Source of the DNA: Echinarachnius parma
Taxonomy: Eukaryota; Echinodermata; Echinoidea; Clypeasteroida; Echinarachniidae
Length of the DNA: 64,000 bases
NCBI GenBank assembly: GCA_037951105.1
Contig: JBAMJV010009410.1
Coordinates: forward strand, 1 to 64,000
Direction of reading: 5' to 3'
In this document: positions 9,945-21,358 of the stretch, piece after piece
Numbering within the stretch: position 1 is the stretch's first letter
Layout: each line of letters begins with the position of its first letter
Position numbers and translations under genes: made by a program
Notes under the pieces: model-generated
What the model was told of the DNA's origin: nothing
The model's database searches: none
Seen by the model: only the letters and a program-made list of their open reading frames with translations

Positions 9945-10329
9945 TTTTACTTATCTTAGCCGAAATATACCCGTTTGCCATGAAATATGCACGGAGATGA
10001 CGGAGTAGTCAATTTAACTGACATATTACCTGCCTATCCAGCTTAATGTTTTTGCACAAAACACCGAAATGACCAACTATATTTAAAGACATTCCGTTTA
10101 ACTACCAAAGTAAGTGGATATGTTATAGGTGAAGGGAAAAGAGTAATATGCAGAGTTGCGGTACTATTCGCTAGTTGCTACAGTACTAAAATAGTTTATA
10201 TTTTGTAAAAATGTTATTGTCTCACTTAGTACATAATAATGTGGTGACTTGTTCCGTTTTTTGTTTTGGTATAAATATTTATGTGACTTTATAGTATGAT
10301 ATGACTAATAGACTTTTGCATAAATGTGA
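9945..10329. other. Non-coding, repeat-flank sequence
   Basis: No gene seen. This is where family homology ends and the duplicated repeat block unique to copies 1 and 3 begins. Confidence 0.5.
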
Positions 10330-11070
10330 TTTTATGAAAATATAGTGCTAAGTATTGGTGATTTAGGGTTTGAGACTAAAATTGGGGTTTAATTTTGCGT
10401 TCTAAATTGTAATGTTTTCCACATAATGTATTCAATTTTTACATTTTATGAAATGGTGACAATGAAGTGCCTCGTATTTTCATGATTTTGTGTGGAAATA
10501 CACGGGATAAATTGTGCAGTGGTATCGTTTATTATGATGATATTTCAAAGTACATGTATATACTAGATTAGGGCGTATATAAAATGATTTTAGACATAGG
10601 ACTAAGTGATTTGAGGCTAAAAGTGGGGTTCTATTTCGCGTTTCAAATAGTACTCGTGGACATGTATCGTGTTCATCGTTTTGACATTGCCTTTTCTTTT
10701 CAGATTGACATTGAAGTACCTCTTGTTTGTATGTTTTGTGTGAAATTACAGTGGAATTACAATGGTGCAGTTGTATCGTTAATTATAATGATATTTCAAA
10801 GTATAGATTAAGGCGTATATAAAATGATTTTTTGAAGACATAGGACTAAGTATTGGTGATTTAGGATTTTAGACTAAAAGTGGGGTTTTATTTCGCGCTT
10901 CAAATTGTAATATTGTGTTCATCGTAACATGTTTTGAAATTGCCTTTTCTTTTCAAAGTGACATTGAAGTGCCTCTTGTTTGTATGTTTTGTGTGAAATT
11001 ACAGTGGAATTACAATGGTGCAGTCGTATCGTTAATTATGATATTTTAGGTATACTAGATTAGGGCGTAT
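10330..11070 (+). repeat. Three degenerate tandem units of about 240 bp
   Basis: Three consecutive units share GACTAAGT...GATTTAGG...GACTAAAAKTGGGGTT...GTGGAATTACA...ATGATATTTCAAAGTA...GATTAGGGCGTATATAAAATGATTTT. The same array occurs at 60004-60735. A short open frame at 10584-10811 lies entirely within the repeat and I do not call it. Confidence 0.8.
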
Positions 11071-11249
11071 GTAATTCATACTGAAATCATATGTATTAAT
11101 TCTGATATTTTGCTCCAAACTACGAAATAATTACCAGCCGTTCCAATTAAATGTAATTTGTTATTCATAATTAATTAAATAATATGACAATATGACAATT
11201 AACAGTGGTGGCCGTAAACCCCCAGTCTTAAAGTGACGATTTTTAGGCA

Positions 11250-11515
11250 AATATCAACAATCGAATCCGAGATTGCTAGGCCGGTTATCAACCATCGAGC
11301 CACAAAGACCCTTTAATGGGAGACGTTCCCATGAAACCCCGTTCACTGCTTGAGTAGTGCCAGGTTTATATAGCCTCTGACTACTAGTACTAGAAGGACA
11401 GGTGTCATGGGAATGTCCCCCATTCAAGGGTCTTTGTGGCTCTATGGTTGAGCACCGGTCTAGCAATCTGGAGGTCTCGCCGTCTCGGGTTCGATTCCCG
11501 GCGAATCCTATTTTT
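11250..11515. repeat. Head-to-head tRNA-like SINE pair
   Basis: On the + strand 11435-11515 has an A-box-like TGGCTCTATGGTTGAG and an exact B box GGTTCGATTCC. The left arm (11255-11320) is its inverted copy. The arms share GGGTCTTTGTGGCTC and flank a small spacer. It cannot fold as a normal tRNA with a clear anticodon, so it is a tRNA-derived repeat and not a tRNA gene. Duplicated at about 60919-61175. Confidence 0.75.
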
Positions 11516-11681
11516 CTTTGCTCATTTTCATTTATTGAAAACATTTCTGGTTAGTTTCCTTTATGTTTGAACTCAAAGTCATGACTAATTGCAACTCAGA
11601 ACATGCGACTATTGCGTACAGTACATCTGCTTGGTTCATTATTTATATTTATATGCACCATTGTAATTGTTCCGTGACTAT

Positions 11682-11996
11682 GGCCCAGATTCACAAAGGA
11701 GGTTTGTACAAACCATGGTTTAAACCATGGTCTACGTCTATGGAGTGCCATATGTAATTACTGCTGGAGAAAGAATGCAAACTCCTTACTTGTTAACAAT
11801 GTTGATGGTACACATTTACTAAATGCACCAAATAAATGTTTGTCTTCTCAGATGGTGAAATTTGCTGGTGAGCCAGCAGTAATAGTCATATCATTAGAAA
11901 TTATAAATGGTTTTACTTGTATACGAGCAGCACTCCATAGATGTAGACCATGGTTTAAATCATGGTTTGTACAAACCTCCTTTGTGAATCCAGGCC
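11682..11996. mobile_element. ISL2EU-like MITE, AT target duplication
   Basis: The ends GGCCCAGATTCACAAAGGAG and CTCCTTTGTGAATCCAGGCC are inverted and flanked by AT on both sides. Inner arms TTTGTACAAACCATGG also pair. Copy at 61347-61648. The AT duplication and GGCCC start fit non-autonomous ISL2EU/PIF elements. Confidence 0.75.
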
Positions 11997-12059
11997 ATCA
12001 AGTTTGTTTATTACAAGTGGGGACATGTGAAACTGTAGATTTGCAGATTTGTAGTTAGG

Positions 12060-13020
12060 TAATTTAGTAATTAGGGAATTTTTAGCCATTCAATTTGTTA
12101 ACATTCCGAGAACGCAATACAATTTTTGCATGAGTAGTTTATATACCAACTACTTGAATTAAATTTTGTAAAGTATTTCCGTTAAACTATGCTAGTGAAT
12201 TATGTGTTATATTGGTTTTGCCTTTGGAGGGTCTCATAGATAAAAATTTCTGTAATATTTGTATGTTCAATTTTTAAAAAGCCATGTAGTAAATAATATG
12301 TCCAATTGTCTTCATACATGGGTTATTTTCATTATATAATAACGTATGAAGACCATTTTATTATTACCACGTGGCTAAATATACATATACAATTAAATGA
12401 CTTCGCATTTATGCATATTGAAATGCATAGTGCCTATATTTTGTAGATAGAGCCAAAATGTAGACAAAGTGTAGACAAAATCGGTCCGATAAAATATCGA
12501 TTTTTATTCCTCCACAAATAGTAAAATATATAATGTACCGATGAAAACGGTGACGTATACGTCGAATCAACACAAACTTAAACATACTTACATAGTTTTT
12601 ATCTTTATACAAAATATTAGTCTTATCACGAGTAATGTTGTGTCACATTAAATATACATGTGTATGGAAATTAATTTTAATCTACGTGATTGTCTTTTCT
12701 AAAGGTTCGTTCTCTCAAAAGAAAAAAAACAAACATGTATTGTACAATTTTTATTTTGCAATGTTTATGGGTGTAGGCTACATGCATGTGTTTGGGTGTA
12801 ATAACAATGTGTATATCCGTGTGTATATCTATTACGTTCGTGTGAATTGTGAATGTATGATGTGTATTATGTTCTTGTGTATTGTTTGCTTGTGAATGTA
12901 TGATGCTTGTGTAAATATGTATTTGAATGCGTGTGCATTATTTTGTGTATGTTTTGTTTGTGTCTGTGTATGTGCGTGTATATTTGTATATATTAGTATG
13001 ATCTTTTATAATGTATACAC
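12060..13020. other. No gene; AT-rich then TG-rich low complexity
   Basis: Nothing coding seen. 12740-13010 is dominated by TGTGTATG/TGTGAATGT words. The open frame through it is low complexity. Confidence 0.6.
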
Positions 13021-13025
13021 CTGCA

Positions 13026-13379
13026 ATCGATAGCATCGCTATCATTCTTTTTGCCATAGGACTAAACGGAAATTCTCATGTATCGATATATCGCGGCCCT
13101 CAGGAGGGAGACATATCGCTCTTCCGTGGTACATACCGGTTGAAATCAGGTGATCTTGTTTCGCCAATCAATGACTCGTAGTTGACTAAGATTTATAACA
13201 TATTACACTGAATTGGCCAAATACATACATGTACATGTACAAGTCATTGATTGCCTAATCTTAGTCATATGATGTTATCATATTTCAGTATGTAACACGG
13301 ATGAGCCGCGATATATCAATACAGGGGAATTTTAGTTTAGACCTATAGATGTCAAGAATAAAAGCGATGTTATCGATTA
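13026..13379. repeat. Long-TIR MITE (AATCGATAGCATCGC ends)
   Basis: The left AATCGATAGCATCGC...AAACGGAAATTCTCATGTATCGATATATCGCGG pairs with the right CCGCGATATATCAATACAGG...GCGATGTTATCGATT. Inner palindromes AATCAATGACT / AAGTCATTGATTG are also present. Copy at about 62676-63020. Confidence 0.7.
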
Positions 13380-13507
13380 TCATTTTATTATTATTATTTA
13401 TTTCGCATTTATTCAAATTTACATGTGCCATAATGCCATATACAGGCAAAATAAATGCGCAAAACAAAGTTAAGATATGAAATGGCCATTACATTGCATT
13501 CCAAGTA

Positions 13508-13545
13508 AAAGGCAACCTGGCGAGCCGCTCCAGGTTGCCTGGCAA
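13508..13545. repeat. Hairpin AGGCAACCTGG / CCAGGTTGCCT
   Basis: An 11-bp perfect stem with a 9-nt loop, kept in copy 3 at about 63160-63192. Function unknown. Confidence 0.7.
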
Positions 13546-14261
13546 GAAAAACTGAAGAAATATTTAATTTCTATATAACAAGTAGGTCTTTCCTGCCGAC
13601 TTGGATGTCTAATTGTACACTCGGTGTTAAAATGTTATGGCGGCCCTACGTGTAATTAACTACTTACGAATACATTTACACCATAGTACCAATTTGATTA
13701 TATTATCAAATTATACCAAAGTAATAGTTGAATGCTACAATTTTACGAATATAAAAAAATACGAAGCCAAGTGGTGTACTATTTATGAAATACATGTAAG
13801 TTACACATTACAACACAATAACAATTATATAATATACAGTACCGTAAATTTAATAAAAAATAGTCTAGCACTAACAAAAAAGAGAACATGATTAGATAAT
13901 TTGCATTTAATCTTGTTAAAATAAATGTTTATTATATCTACTTAAATTAAACTAAGCTACTATAACATACACACATTGGATTATGTGGATAGTAAGACCA
14001 GAGTTCTGGAAGGGTACATGAACTTTCAATGTGACATTATCATGGACGAGGAGCAGCAGATTGTTAAAACCAGGCTATTCATTGCCGATTCTACCTTTAA
14101 AATTCGAGAAAATGCACTTTAAATCTTACCAAATTACATTGTCCTTTTATGACAATCGTCTGCATTGTAAATAGTCCTATAGTAAGACCGGGGAGGGCAG
14201 AATCGCCCTCCCTCTTTCCCTTTCCCGCCACCCCTACATCCCCCCTCCCCCGCTATTTTAT

Positions 14262-14630
14262 TTTCCGTACATGTTAAAGCAAATCCTAATGAATTATTCA
14301 TAAGCAGCGATGTAGGTCAAGGGCTACTCATGAATATTCATAACTAGGATAAGGGCTTGGGTGAGGTTGAGGGTTATAATTACAATGATACCATACTGAC
14401 CATCAGCAGTTTACGTGGTATATTATTGGTCATGCTGTGGACTTCAACACTTGGTATCATGGGTTCGAATCCTCTCTTCTGATTCTTCTTTTCTTTTACC
14501 ATAATAAGTGTTGAGTAGCGGTTCATTTAGTAAATGTATCATGCACAGTTTTCACTAAAGTCTGAAATATGTGGCCAACATCACTGCTTATGAATAATTC
14601 ACAAGGATTTGCTTTAACATGTGCGGAAAA
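14262..14630. repeat. MITE carrying a tRNA-like B box
   Basis: Ends TTTCCGTACATGTTAAAGCAA and TTGCTTTAACATGTGCGGAAA are inverted, with ATTCATAAGCAG / CTGCTTATGAAT inside. 14420-14480 carries GGTCATGCTGTGG and GGGTTCGAATCC, resembling a tRNA-derived internal promoter. Confidence 0.65.
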
Positions 14631-14865
14631 CAAATTCGCACCCCCCCCCCCTCCACAAAAAAAGCAACAAAAACAACAAACACGCATTTTTTGACCAATA
14701 TCTCAACCTAGATTTTCGTGAAAACTAGAAATATAAAAAATAAAACGTACAGAAATGTTGCATAACTTAATAGCAATTTCGTGATAATCATTTGGTAAGT
14801 AAACTGCCATACAGAAGTGAGCGGATTTCATATTTCAGATGATCATCCTTTGAATATACACCATA

Positions 14866-15296
14866 GGCGTACCCAGGGGGGGGGGGGGGTTCAAACACTT
14901 TGACCAAAAAATGACTATTTTGGGAGGTTTGAACCCCCCTTTACCACATGTAGCTGGTCTCGAGACCACATTTTAGCGGTCTCGACCACCATTACCAGAA
15001 TGGTCTTGGCCTCGAAAATTGTGACAAATCCTGGTCTCGGCCTCAAAAATGTGGAAAGGCCTTGGTCTCGACCTCGAACATTTTCTACGGACAACCCCCC
15101 CCCCCCCCCCCCCCCCGCTTATACGATTCTCAAACATTGGTTTTGGTCTCGGCCTCGAAATTTTTTGACTGGTCCTGGTCTCGGTCTCGAAAATTTTGAA
15201 GGGACTTGGTCTCGGCTTCGAAAATTTTCTATTTTCTACGGACCCCTCCCCCCCCCCCCCCCAACCCCCTTGAAATAATCCTGGGTACGCCACTGA
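14866..15296. repeat. GGTCTCGRCCTCGAAAATTTT repeat with poly-G/C ends
   Basis: Flanked by inverted GGCGTACCCAGG (left) and CCTGGGTACGCC (right). The inside is a series of GGTCTCG..CTCGAAAATTTT units and two poly-C tracts. Related copies are at 19150-19385 (right end) and 24389-24790. The long frames across the C tracts are not genes. Confidence 0.7.
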
Positions 15297-15559
15297 CATA
15301 CACCGCATATAATATTATTTCTGCGATCAGTCACACTCCACTGGTCTAATCATCATCATTCAGGTTTGTGTCATTTCAAGTTTTGATTACACTCGAATTA
15401 ATTTAATCCGAAGGTAAACTATTCCAAGGCTAGATGGTTACTCTTGAGCAAATTGAGTACAGAAGCTATGACGTCATACAAATCTTTTATTTAATTTATT
15501 TTTTAAAACTTCATTAACCGAAAGAGCATTTAAAATAATGGCAACAAAACAAAAATCAA

Positions 15560-15730
15560 CTAGACATGAAATTCGTCATAGACGAATTAGGTGATCCGTA
15601 CCCATTTGAAAATTTATCCTTTGAACCTTTCCACAACAAGTTTAAACCAATTTTATTTGGAGGAAATCTTAATGAGGAAAAATTATTCAGAGGTCTATCT
15701 CTAAGGATTTGCAATCCAAGATGGCGTCCA
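15560..15730 (+). repeat. Repeat end with TTCGTCATAGACGAA hairpin
   Basis: CTAGACATGAAATTCGTCATAGACGAATTAGGTGAT is matched by CTAGACATGTTATTCGTC..GACGAATAAGGTGAT at 19118-19155. The 91-codon frame starting at 15566 overlaps this repeat on a 663-bp duplicated unit, has no domain signal, and is not called. Confidence 0.5.
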
Positions 15731-17050
15731 AAAAAGCAGTTGTTTTGTCTTGTTATTGTGAAGATCATATTAATTATCTTAAATAAGGGTCTTATTGAAG
15801 TACACAATATTATGTGGGACACATGTGCAGAGTTTATCTAGGTTCGAACTCCATATTGATTGCAAGGCATGTACCCTTCATGCCCTGAACATCTTATTAC
15901 ATGTAGCTGGAAATTATAAAGGTCTATACAATTGGTTGATTTAGTATTTTAAAAAATTAGATGTATTTTTGTTTCCACTATTAAAAATAGCGGGGAATTA
16001 TTGTACAGGCCATTGCCTCCCCCCCCCCCCCCCCACACCCCCACCCAAAAAAGGGAGGGGGTATATTACCCATCCCACCCCCTCCCCCGATCTATACGCC
16101 CGTGAACTCTACCAGTCCAAACTGGAGCTAATCTATGACCATGGATCATCTTACAAGATGATCTTTTACAAGTGTCTTTATTCACGTCCGTAGAACACTA
16201 TAATACAACACATAAATAATACACTTTCCAAATTGAAAGGGTTAAGGTTTCAGATACAAGTCTGCTTTTTGTCACACTGGCTCTACTGAAACTACCTTTT
16301 CACATTGGTGATATATTCCTAATATTTTTCTACAAATATATTAACTGTATATTTCATTACTTTCATTACAACTAAAATTCATATAGCATCCAAAAAAGCA
16401 GTTGTTTTGTCTTGTTATTGTAAAGATCATATTAATTATCTTAAATAAGGGTCTTATTGAAGTACACAATATTATGTGGGACACATGTGCAGAGTTTATC
16501 TAGGTTCGAACTCCATATTGATTGCAAGGCATGTACCCTTCATGCCCTGAACATATTATTACATGTAGCTGGAAATTATAAAGGTCTATACAAATGGTTG
16601 ATTTAGTATTTAAAAAAAATTAGATGTATTTTTGTTTCCACTATTAAAAATAGCGGGGAATTATTGTACAGGCCATTGCCTCCCCCCCCCCCCCTCACAC
16701 CCCCACCCAAAAAAGGGAGGGGGGTATATTACCCATCCCACCCCCTCCCCCGATCTATACGCCCGTGAACTCTACCAGTCCAAACTGGAGCTAATCTATG
16801 ACCATGGATCATCTTACAAGATGATCTTTTACAAGTGTCTTTATTCACGTCCGTAGGACACTATAATACAACACATAAATAATACACTTTCCAAATTGAA
16901 AGGGTTAAGGTTTCAGATACAAGTCTGCTTTTTGTCACACTGGCTCTACTGAAACTACCTTTTCACATTGGTGATATATTCCTAATATTTTTCTACAAAT
17001 ATATTAACTGTATATTTCATTACTTTCATTACAACTAAAATTCATATAGC
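15730..17050 (+). repeat. Tandem duplication, two 660-bp units
   Basis: Unit 1 (from about 15730) and unit 2 (from about 16391) start with TCCAAAAAAGCAGTTGTTTTG and end with CTAAAATTCATATAGCAT. They are nearly identical except for the poly-C tract length at about 16020 and 16683. No coding signal. Confidence 0.9.
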
Positions 17051-17114
17051 ATTTTCCATCACGAAAGCATTAATTTAGTCAGTATGCATGTCTAAAACAA
17101 CAAAACAATGTATT

Positions 17115-17330
17115 ATCGAGACAAGTATTAATCCCCACTTCGTGATATTCTGAAGCATAATAGATAATCCAATAATTATCACCACCATCATTAACACGTG
17201 TAACATAGAATCAGGAATAATCACCTTTAATGCACAGCATACTCGATCCCACCTTTGTGATATTCTGAAACATAATAGATCATCCAATAATCATCACCAC
17301 CATCATTAACACGGTCGTGTAACATAAAAT
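17115..17330 (+). repeat. Two direct repeats of about 125 bp
   Basis: CCCACTTCGTGATATTCTGAAGCATAATAGAT...CACCACCATCATTAACACG occurs twice, about 120 bp apart. Confidence 0.8.
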
Positions 17331-17492
17331 GTTCCGTCATGATATGTTAGTCAACACACACCTCTCTTAAATTGTTTACTCCATGGTATGAAACACACAT
17401 GCATGATATGAATGAAGAAATGAATATTGTGCTATACGTTGGTGTTTAAACATACAGTGAGCATCACAATTCCTTCCCCATGCATTATTTCA

Positions 17493-19150
17493 TTTCTAAT
17501 AGGGATACTACGCACAAATGCTAGGGGTGAGAGACTATTTTGACCGTTACTGGAAGGAGGGGCGTTTCATAAAATTGTATGATGTAGTATGAGGGCGAAG
17601 ACCCTAACATTGGGGAGGGTGTTCTGGTCTCGTTAATTGGCAACGCATTATATGCATAGATTTGATGTGCGCTGTATTGAGAATCAATTACTGTTTTCAA
17701 ACATCTAATTAAAAACGCCATAAGTTACGAAACAAAAGAAATATAACGGCTTACCTGGAATTTCTTGAAATATTTGTATGCTAAATTGCAATAAAGGAAA
17801 AACAAATGTTGCCATTATTTGAGCAAATTAATAGGAACATATTATTTTTCCTCAATATCTCCACTACAACATATCAAAATTGTAGACGTATTCGAGCGGG
17901 ATCGAAGGAGATAGAAGCACAACTGCACCTTCCAAACATAATACAAAATTTATGAAATCAATCAAAATTAAATATTCGCTTTTCATGGCAATTTGATGAC
18001 GTCATGATGTCCGGTTTGCGAACTTTGAATATCGCACTATACCTACAACTCATACTCTATCACGAAAACATAACGACCAAAATACTGAACATGGATTTTC
18101 AAATTTATGATCAATTGAACAGGGCATGTTTTTACCACATTTTCACATATTTTACGTATGGCAGCACGCGCGGATTTCATGTGTAGCACGCGCGCATCGG
18201 CACATTTCCGGTCGGAAAGAGATAGTAATTGTTCAGAATCGTCCCAGCTAGAAGATATCAAAACTTGGGACAGATTCAAGCAGAATTGACCGAGATATCG
18301 GAATCCAAACACGATATATACATAATCGCAAATGATAAAATCGTTGAAAACTGCTAATGTTAACTTCTCATGGTCATATGATTACATAATGAGGTTTGGT
18401 TGGCGATAAGGATGCATGACGTTGTATCTACAACTCATTCGCCTGCAAGGAAAAATATTTTTAACAAAATTGCCCGTGGATTTTAAAAATTATTATCAAT
18501 TAAAAAAGGGCATATTTTGTACATATTTTGTGCATAGCAGCACTCGCGGATTTTAAAGTTTTACGCCCTCCTGTTCGAGCGTTTTTGGTCGAGGAGATCT
18601 GGGAACTGTTTTAATTTATCATAGAAAGTATTGGGAACAGTTTCCAAAAAAAAAACGGCCATTTTTTTGTTCCTTGCGCGCTACGCGTGAAAAAGCGCGC
18701 GCGCAAACGCGCACGCGCGCAAAATTTTGAAATGCTCGGAATGACCTGAAACGTATGGAAAATTGGTTCGCCGGTTGATTTGAGAATTTTTCAAGGATTT
18801 TTACCTTTTGACGCGCGCGTACGCGTCCGTCGTTGTCCGTACGACCTTGGGTGCGACATTTTTATATAGCCCTTGAACTTAGCTTGCCATGTACAGAATT
18901 TGGTGAAGATATACAATTACGTAAGAAAGATATGGGCTGTTGAAATATTTCACAAAATGGCGTCTCCATGACGTCACAGGGTAGTACCGTCATAATCATT
19001 ACCCAGGTGCACAATTTCGGACCAAGGTCTATTATGTTCACCAGGTTTCATTATCATATCCCCAGCCAAATTTTACAGACACGAGACACAAAAAACGTAC
19101 AAAGAAAAAAAAGAAAAACTAGACATGTTATTCGTCATTTTGACGAATAA
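17493..19150 (+). mobile_element. Unclassified dispersed element, copy A
   Basis: Matches 21359-22990 over about 1.6 kb, from CTAATAGGGATACTAC to CGAGACACAAAAAACGTAC and an A-rich end. It contains a CG-rich alternating stretch GCGCGCGCAAACGCGCACGCGCGC near 18693 and no open frame of note. The right end carries the CTAGACATG..TTCGTC hairpin. Confidence 0.75.
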
Positions 19151-19385
19151 GGTGATACGCATGACCTTTGACCTTCACCGACTTCCCCCTCCCCTCGAAT
19201 AATCTTCACTGACACCCCCCTCGAAAAATCTTCACCGACACCCCCCCCCCCCCCCCGACAAATCTTCATCGACGCCCACCCCTGGAAAATTCTTCATTAA
19301 CAACCCCTCAACCGGCACCCCTTGACAATTTTGGTTGACGAAATAACCCCCCCCCCCCCCTTGAAAAAATCCTGGGTACGCCACT
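19150..19385. repeat. C-rich repeat ending CCTGGGTACGCC
   Basis: Several ACCCCCC..GAAAAATCTTCA units and poly-C, ending in CCTGGGTACGCCACT as at 15281. Confidence 0.65.
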
Positions 19386-19907
19386 ATCTATCATCATCAT
19401 CACAAGTATCCGTCGTCTTAGTGATTATATATGTTCCAGACACTTTGAATAACTATATCATTTACCACACAATCAAGATGCACTTACTACTAACAGTGAA
19501 GTTTATGTATAACACAAAGTAATATACTTTCATGGGCCTGAACGATAAGACTACACCCTGTCACCATCAGACCTATCATGCATGCTTATACAGAATTTTT
19601 AAACATTAAACATTAATAAACAATTATCACAAAAACTCCTTATAATAATCAAGTATCAAATAATGTATTTCATATTTAAAAAAATATATTTATTAACTTT
19701 ATAAAATAATATTAACCTTAAAGTATAATATATCAAATTACTAAACTAAATCTCAAAACTGACAATGGCACTTTAAATCCTAGCGTCAAAATGGCTACTC
19801 GAATCTACAACATGTTTGTGAAGTGACCGAACTAAAATAAACAATTCCTGAATCCCTGGTGTACTGAGGGGATGATAGATAGGGGAAAAAAACTATCAAA
19901 AATATTC
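19386..19907. other. No gene seen, AT-rich
   Basis: No domain-bearing frame, splice-matched exon or long inverted repeat recognised. Confidence 0.5.
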
Positions 19908-19911
19908 TTAA

Positions 19912-20305
19912 AGGGATAATTGAGTTTTAGTCAAACTAAATTTTATTAATCAAAACCTGCACCATTACAGTACAACCTAACAGTTATAACTCAACCATGG
20001 TTGACATGTATACAAAATAACAAACGACAAAGTAAAGACCCGGTTATCATTTTTTTTTAAATAGCTGTTACAACTCAAGAGGGTGCTTTCTAAGAAAGCA
20101 AAATTGTGCATGTGATGTTTTGTGAAAATAATGATTAGATAAAGATAGTATCAACTATTTAAAAACCTCTTTTTATTGTTTTTTTTAAGAAGTGTATATG
20201 CATTTTAAGTATTTAAAAAAAAAATCAAGATATCGATTGTCTAGACGATATATAAATAAAATATTTTTAAATGAAATTTTACAATTATGAGAACATTTGA
20301 AAGGG
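19912..20305. repeat. Truncated TTAA-flanked MITE
   Basis: TTAA at 19908 is followed by AGGGATAATTGAGTTTTAG and internal ATCAAAACCTGCACCATTACA, the family of 3701 and 49335. The right end is missing. Confidence 0.6.
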
Positions 20306-21358
20306 AATGATTCTCATTTTACATGTTTTATTCAAGGAACTTTCTAATTGAATTAGAACCAACCAATTTGGTGTCATGGGGCATTTCGGGAAGTACCAAT
20401 ACTCAAGTGTACCATTAAACCATGCAATCGTACAAAGTTATTCTTTTGGGAGGTTTCTCAGAGAAGCAAATACATCATCTTCCACATACACAATTACCAG
20501 TCTTCCTAGTTATTCTATATTCCAGACAATTTGAATTACTATTCTAAGGTCAACTATGCATTGTGTACGTTTCGTCGATGTACAATACAAAATGATATAG
20601 TAAATGGGTCTGATCCATAAGACTACACTTTGTCAACCATTTCGTGAATGAGACAGACTGCAGATATACGTTTGTTTATCTCAAATTTAGTTTCGGTAAG
20701 GGGCGATTGGAATAACTAAACCCTTTTCATACACACGGCTTTATGCTTTGGCTGGTTCCACAAATACAATCAAGAGAACACATAGAAAAATAATTATAAG
20801 TCCCGTTCACATCGAACATTCAAAGTTAATCTTCACTGTTCACAGCAGTACCTCATGCTAAATCTTCATGCAACAGTATACTCACTTATAATATACATGT
20901 ATTAATTCACAACTTGTGTCTCTCTTTTACATCAGATACTATTAATCAACCAGTATATAATTATTACTTAGATAATTACCATAAACAATACAAAGATTAT
21001 TCTCAATATTCAGCAAGTTATACGACTATAACTCTAGTATACGTAATCTCTCTCAAACTCTTCCCTCATAATTCCACTAGTTTCCATCTCATTCATTATA
21101 AATATATAAATTTAACATGACTACCTTAACATTATAAAATGCGATGTAACTTCAATTATCCATGTAAGATAGAAATTATATTGTCTTACCTGTAAAATAA
21201 CGTGTTGATCAGAGAAGAGACAAAAACTTTCCAGGCACAATACTTGATCCCCACTTCGTGTGTAGGAAGAGAGGGCCGTATTATCGCGGTACTTCAGTAC
21301 GTAGGGATCGAATTACGTTGATACAGGTCGAGTCAAAATCACCTTTCTCCATTATTGC
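20306..21358. other. No gene seen, about 1 kb
   Basis: AT-rich sequence; the open frame at 20914-21120 is compositionally random and has no splice-phase partner. Confidence 0.5.

Larger units (their letters stand above)
6128..14120 (+). repeat. Segmental duplicate, copy 1 (about 8 kb)
   Basis: From AAAGTTACAAGATCG at 6129 to the segment ending GAGAAAATGC near 14119, this matches 55737-64000 almost base for base, apart from small indels and a few insertions. It carries partial gene set 1 (exons B, C, D and broken F) and then about 4 kb of repeats. The first about 3.4 kb also match gene 2 at 35345-40960. Confidence 0.9.

Noticed and set aside
10584..10811. 75-codon frame duplicated at 60258
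   Set aside because: Entirely inside a degenerate 240-bp tandem repeat; conservation reflects the segmental duplication.
11435..11515. tRNA gene
   Set aside because: A and B boxes are present but the arms do not form a cloverleaf with a clear anticodon; it is repeated and inverted.
15566..15841. 91-codon open frame on + and 88-codon frame on -
   Set aside because: Overlaps a dispersed repeat terminus and the start of a 663-bp tandem duplicate; no domain, no splice partner, both strands equally open.
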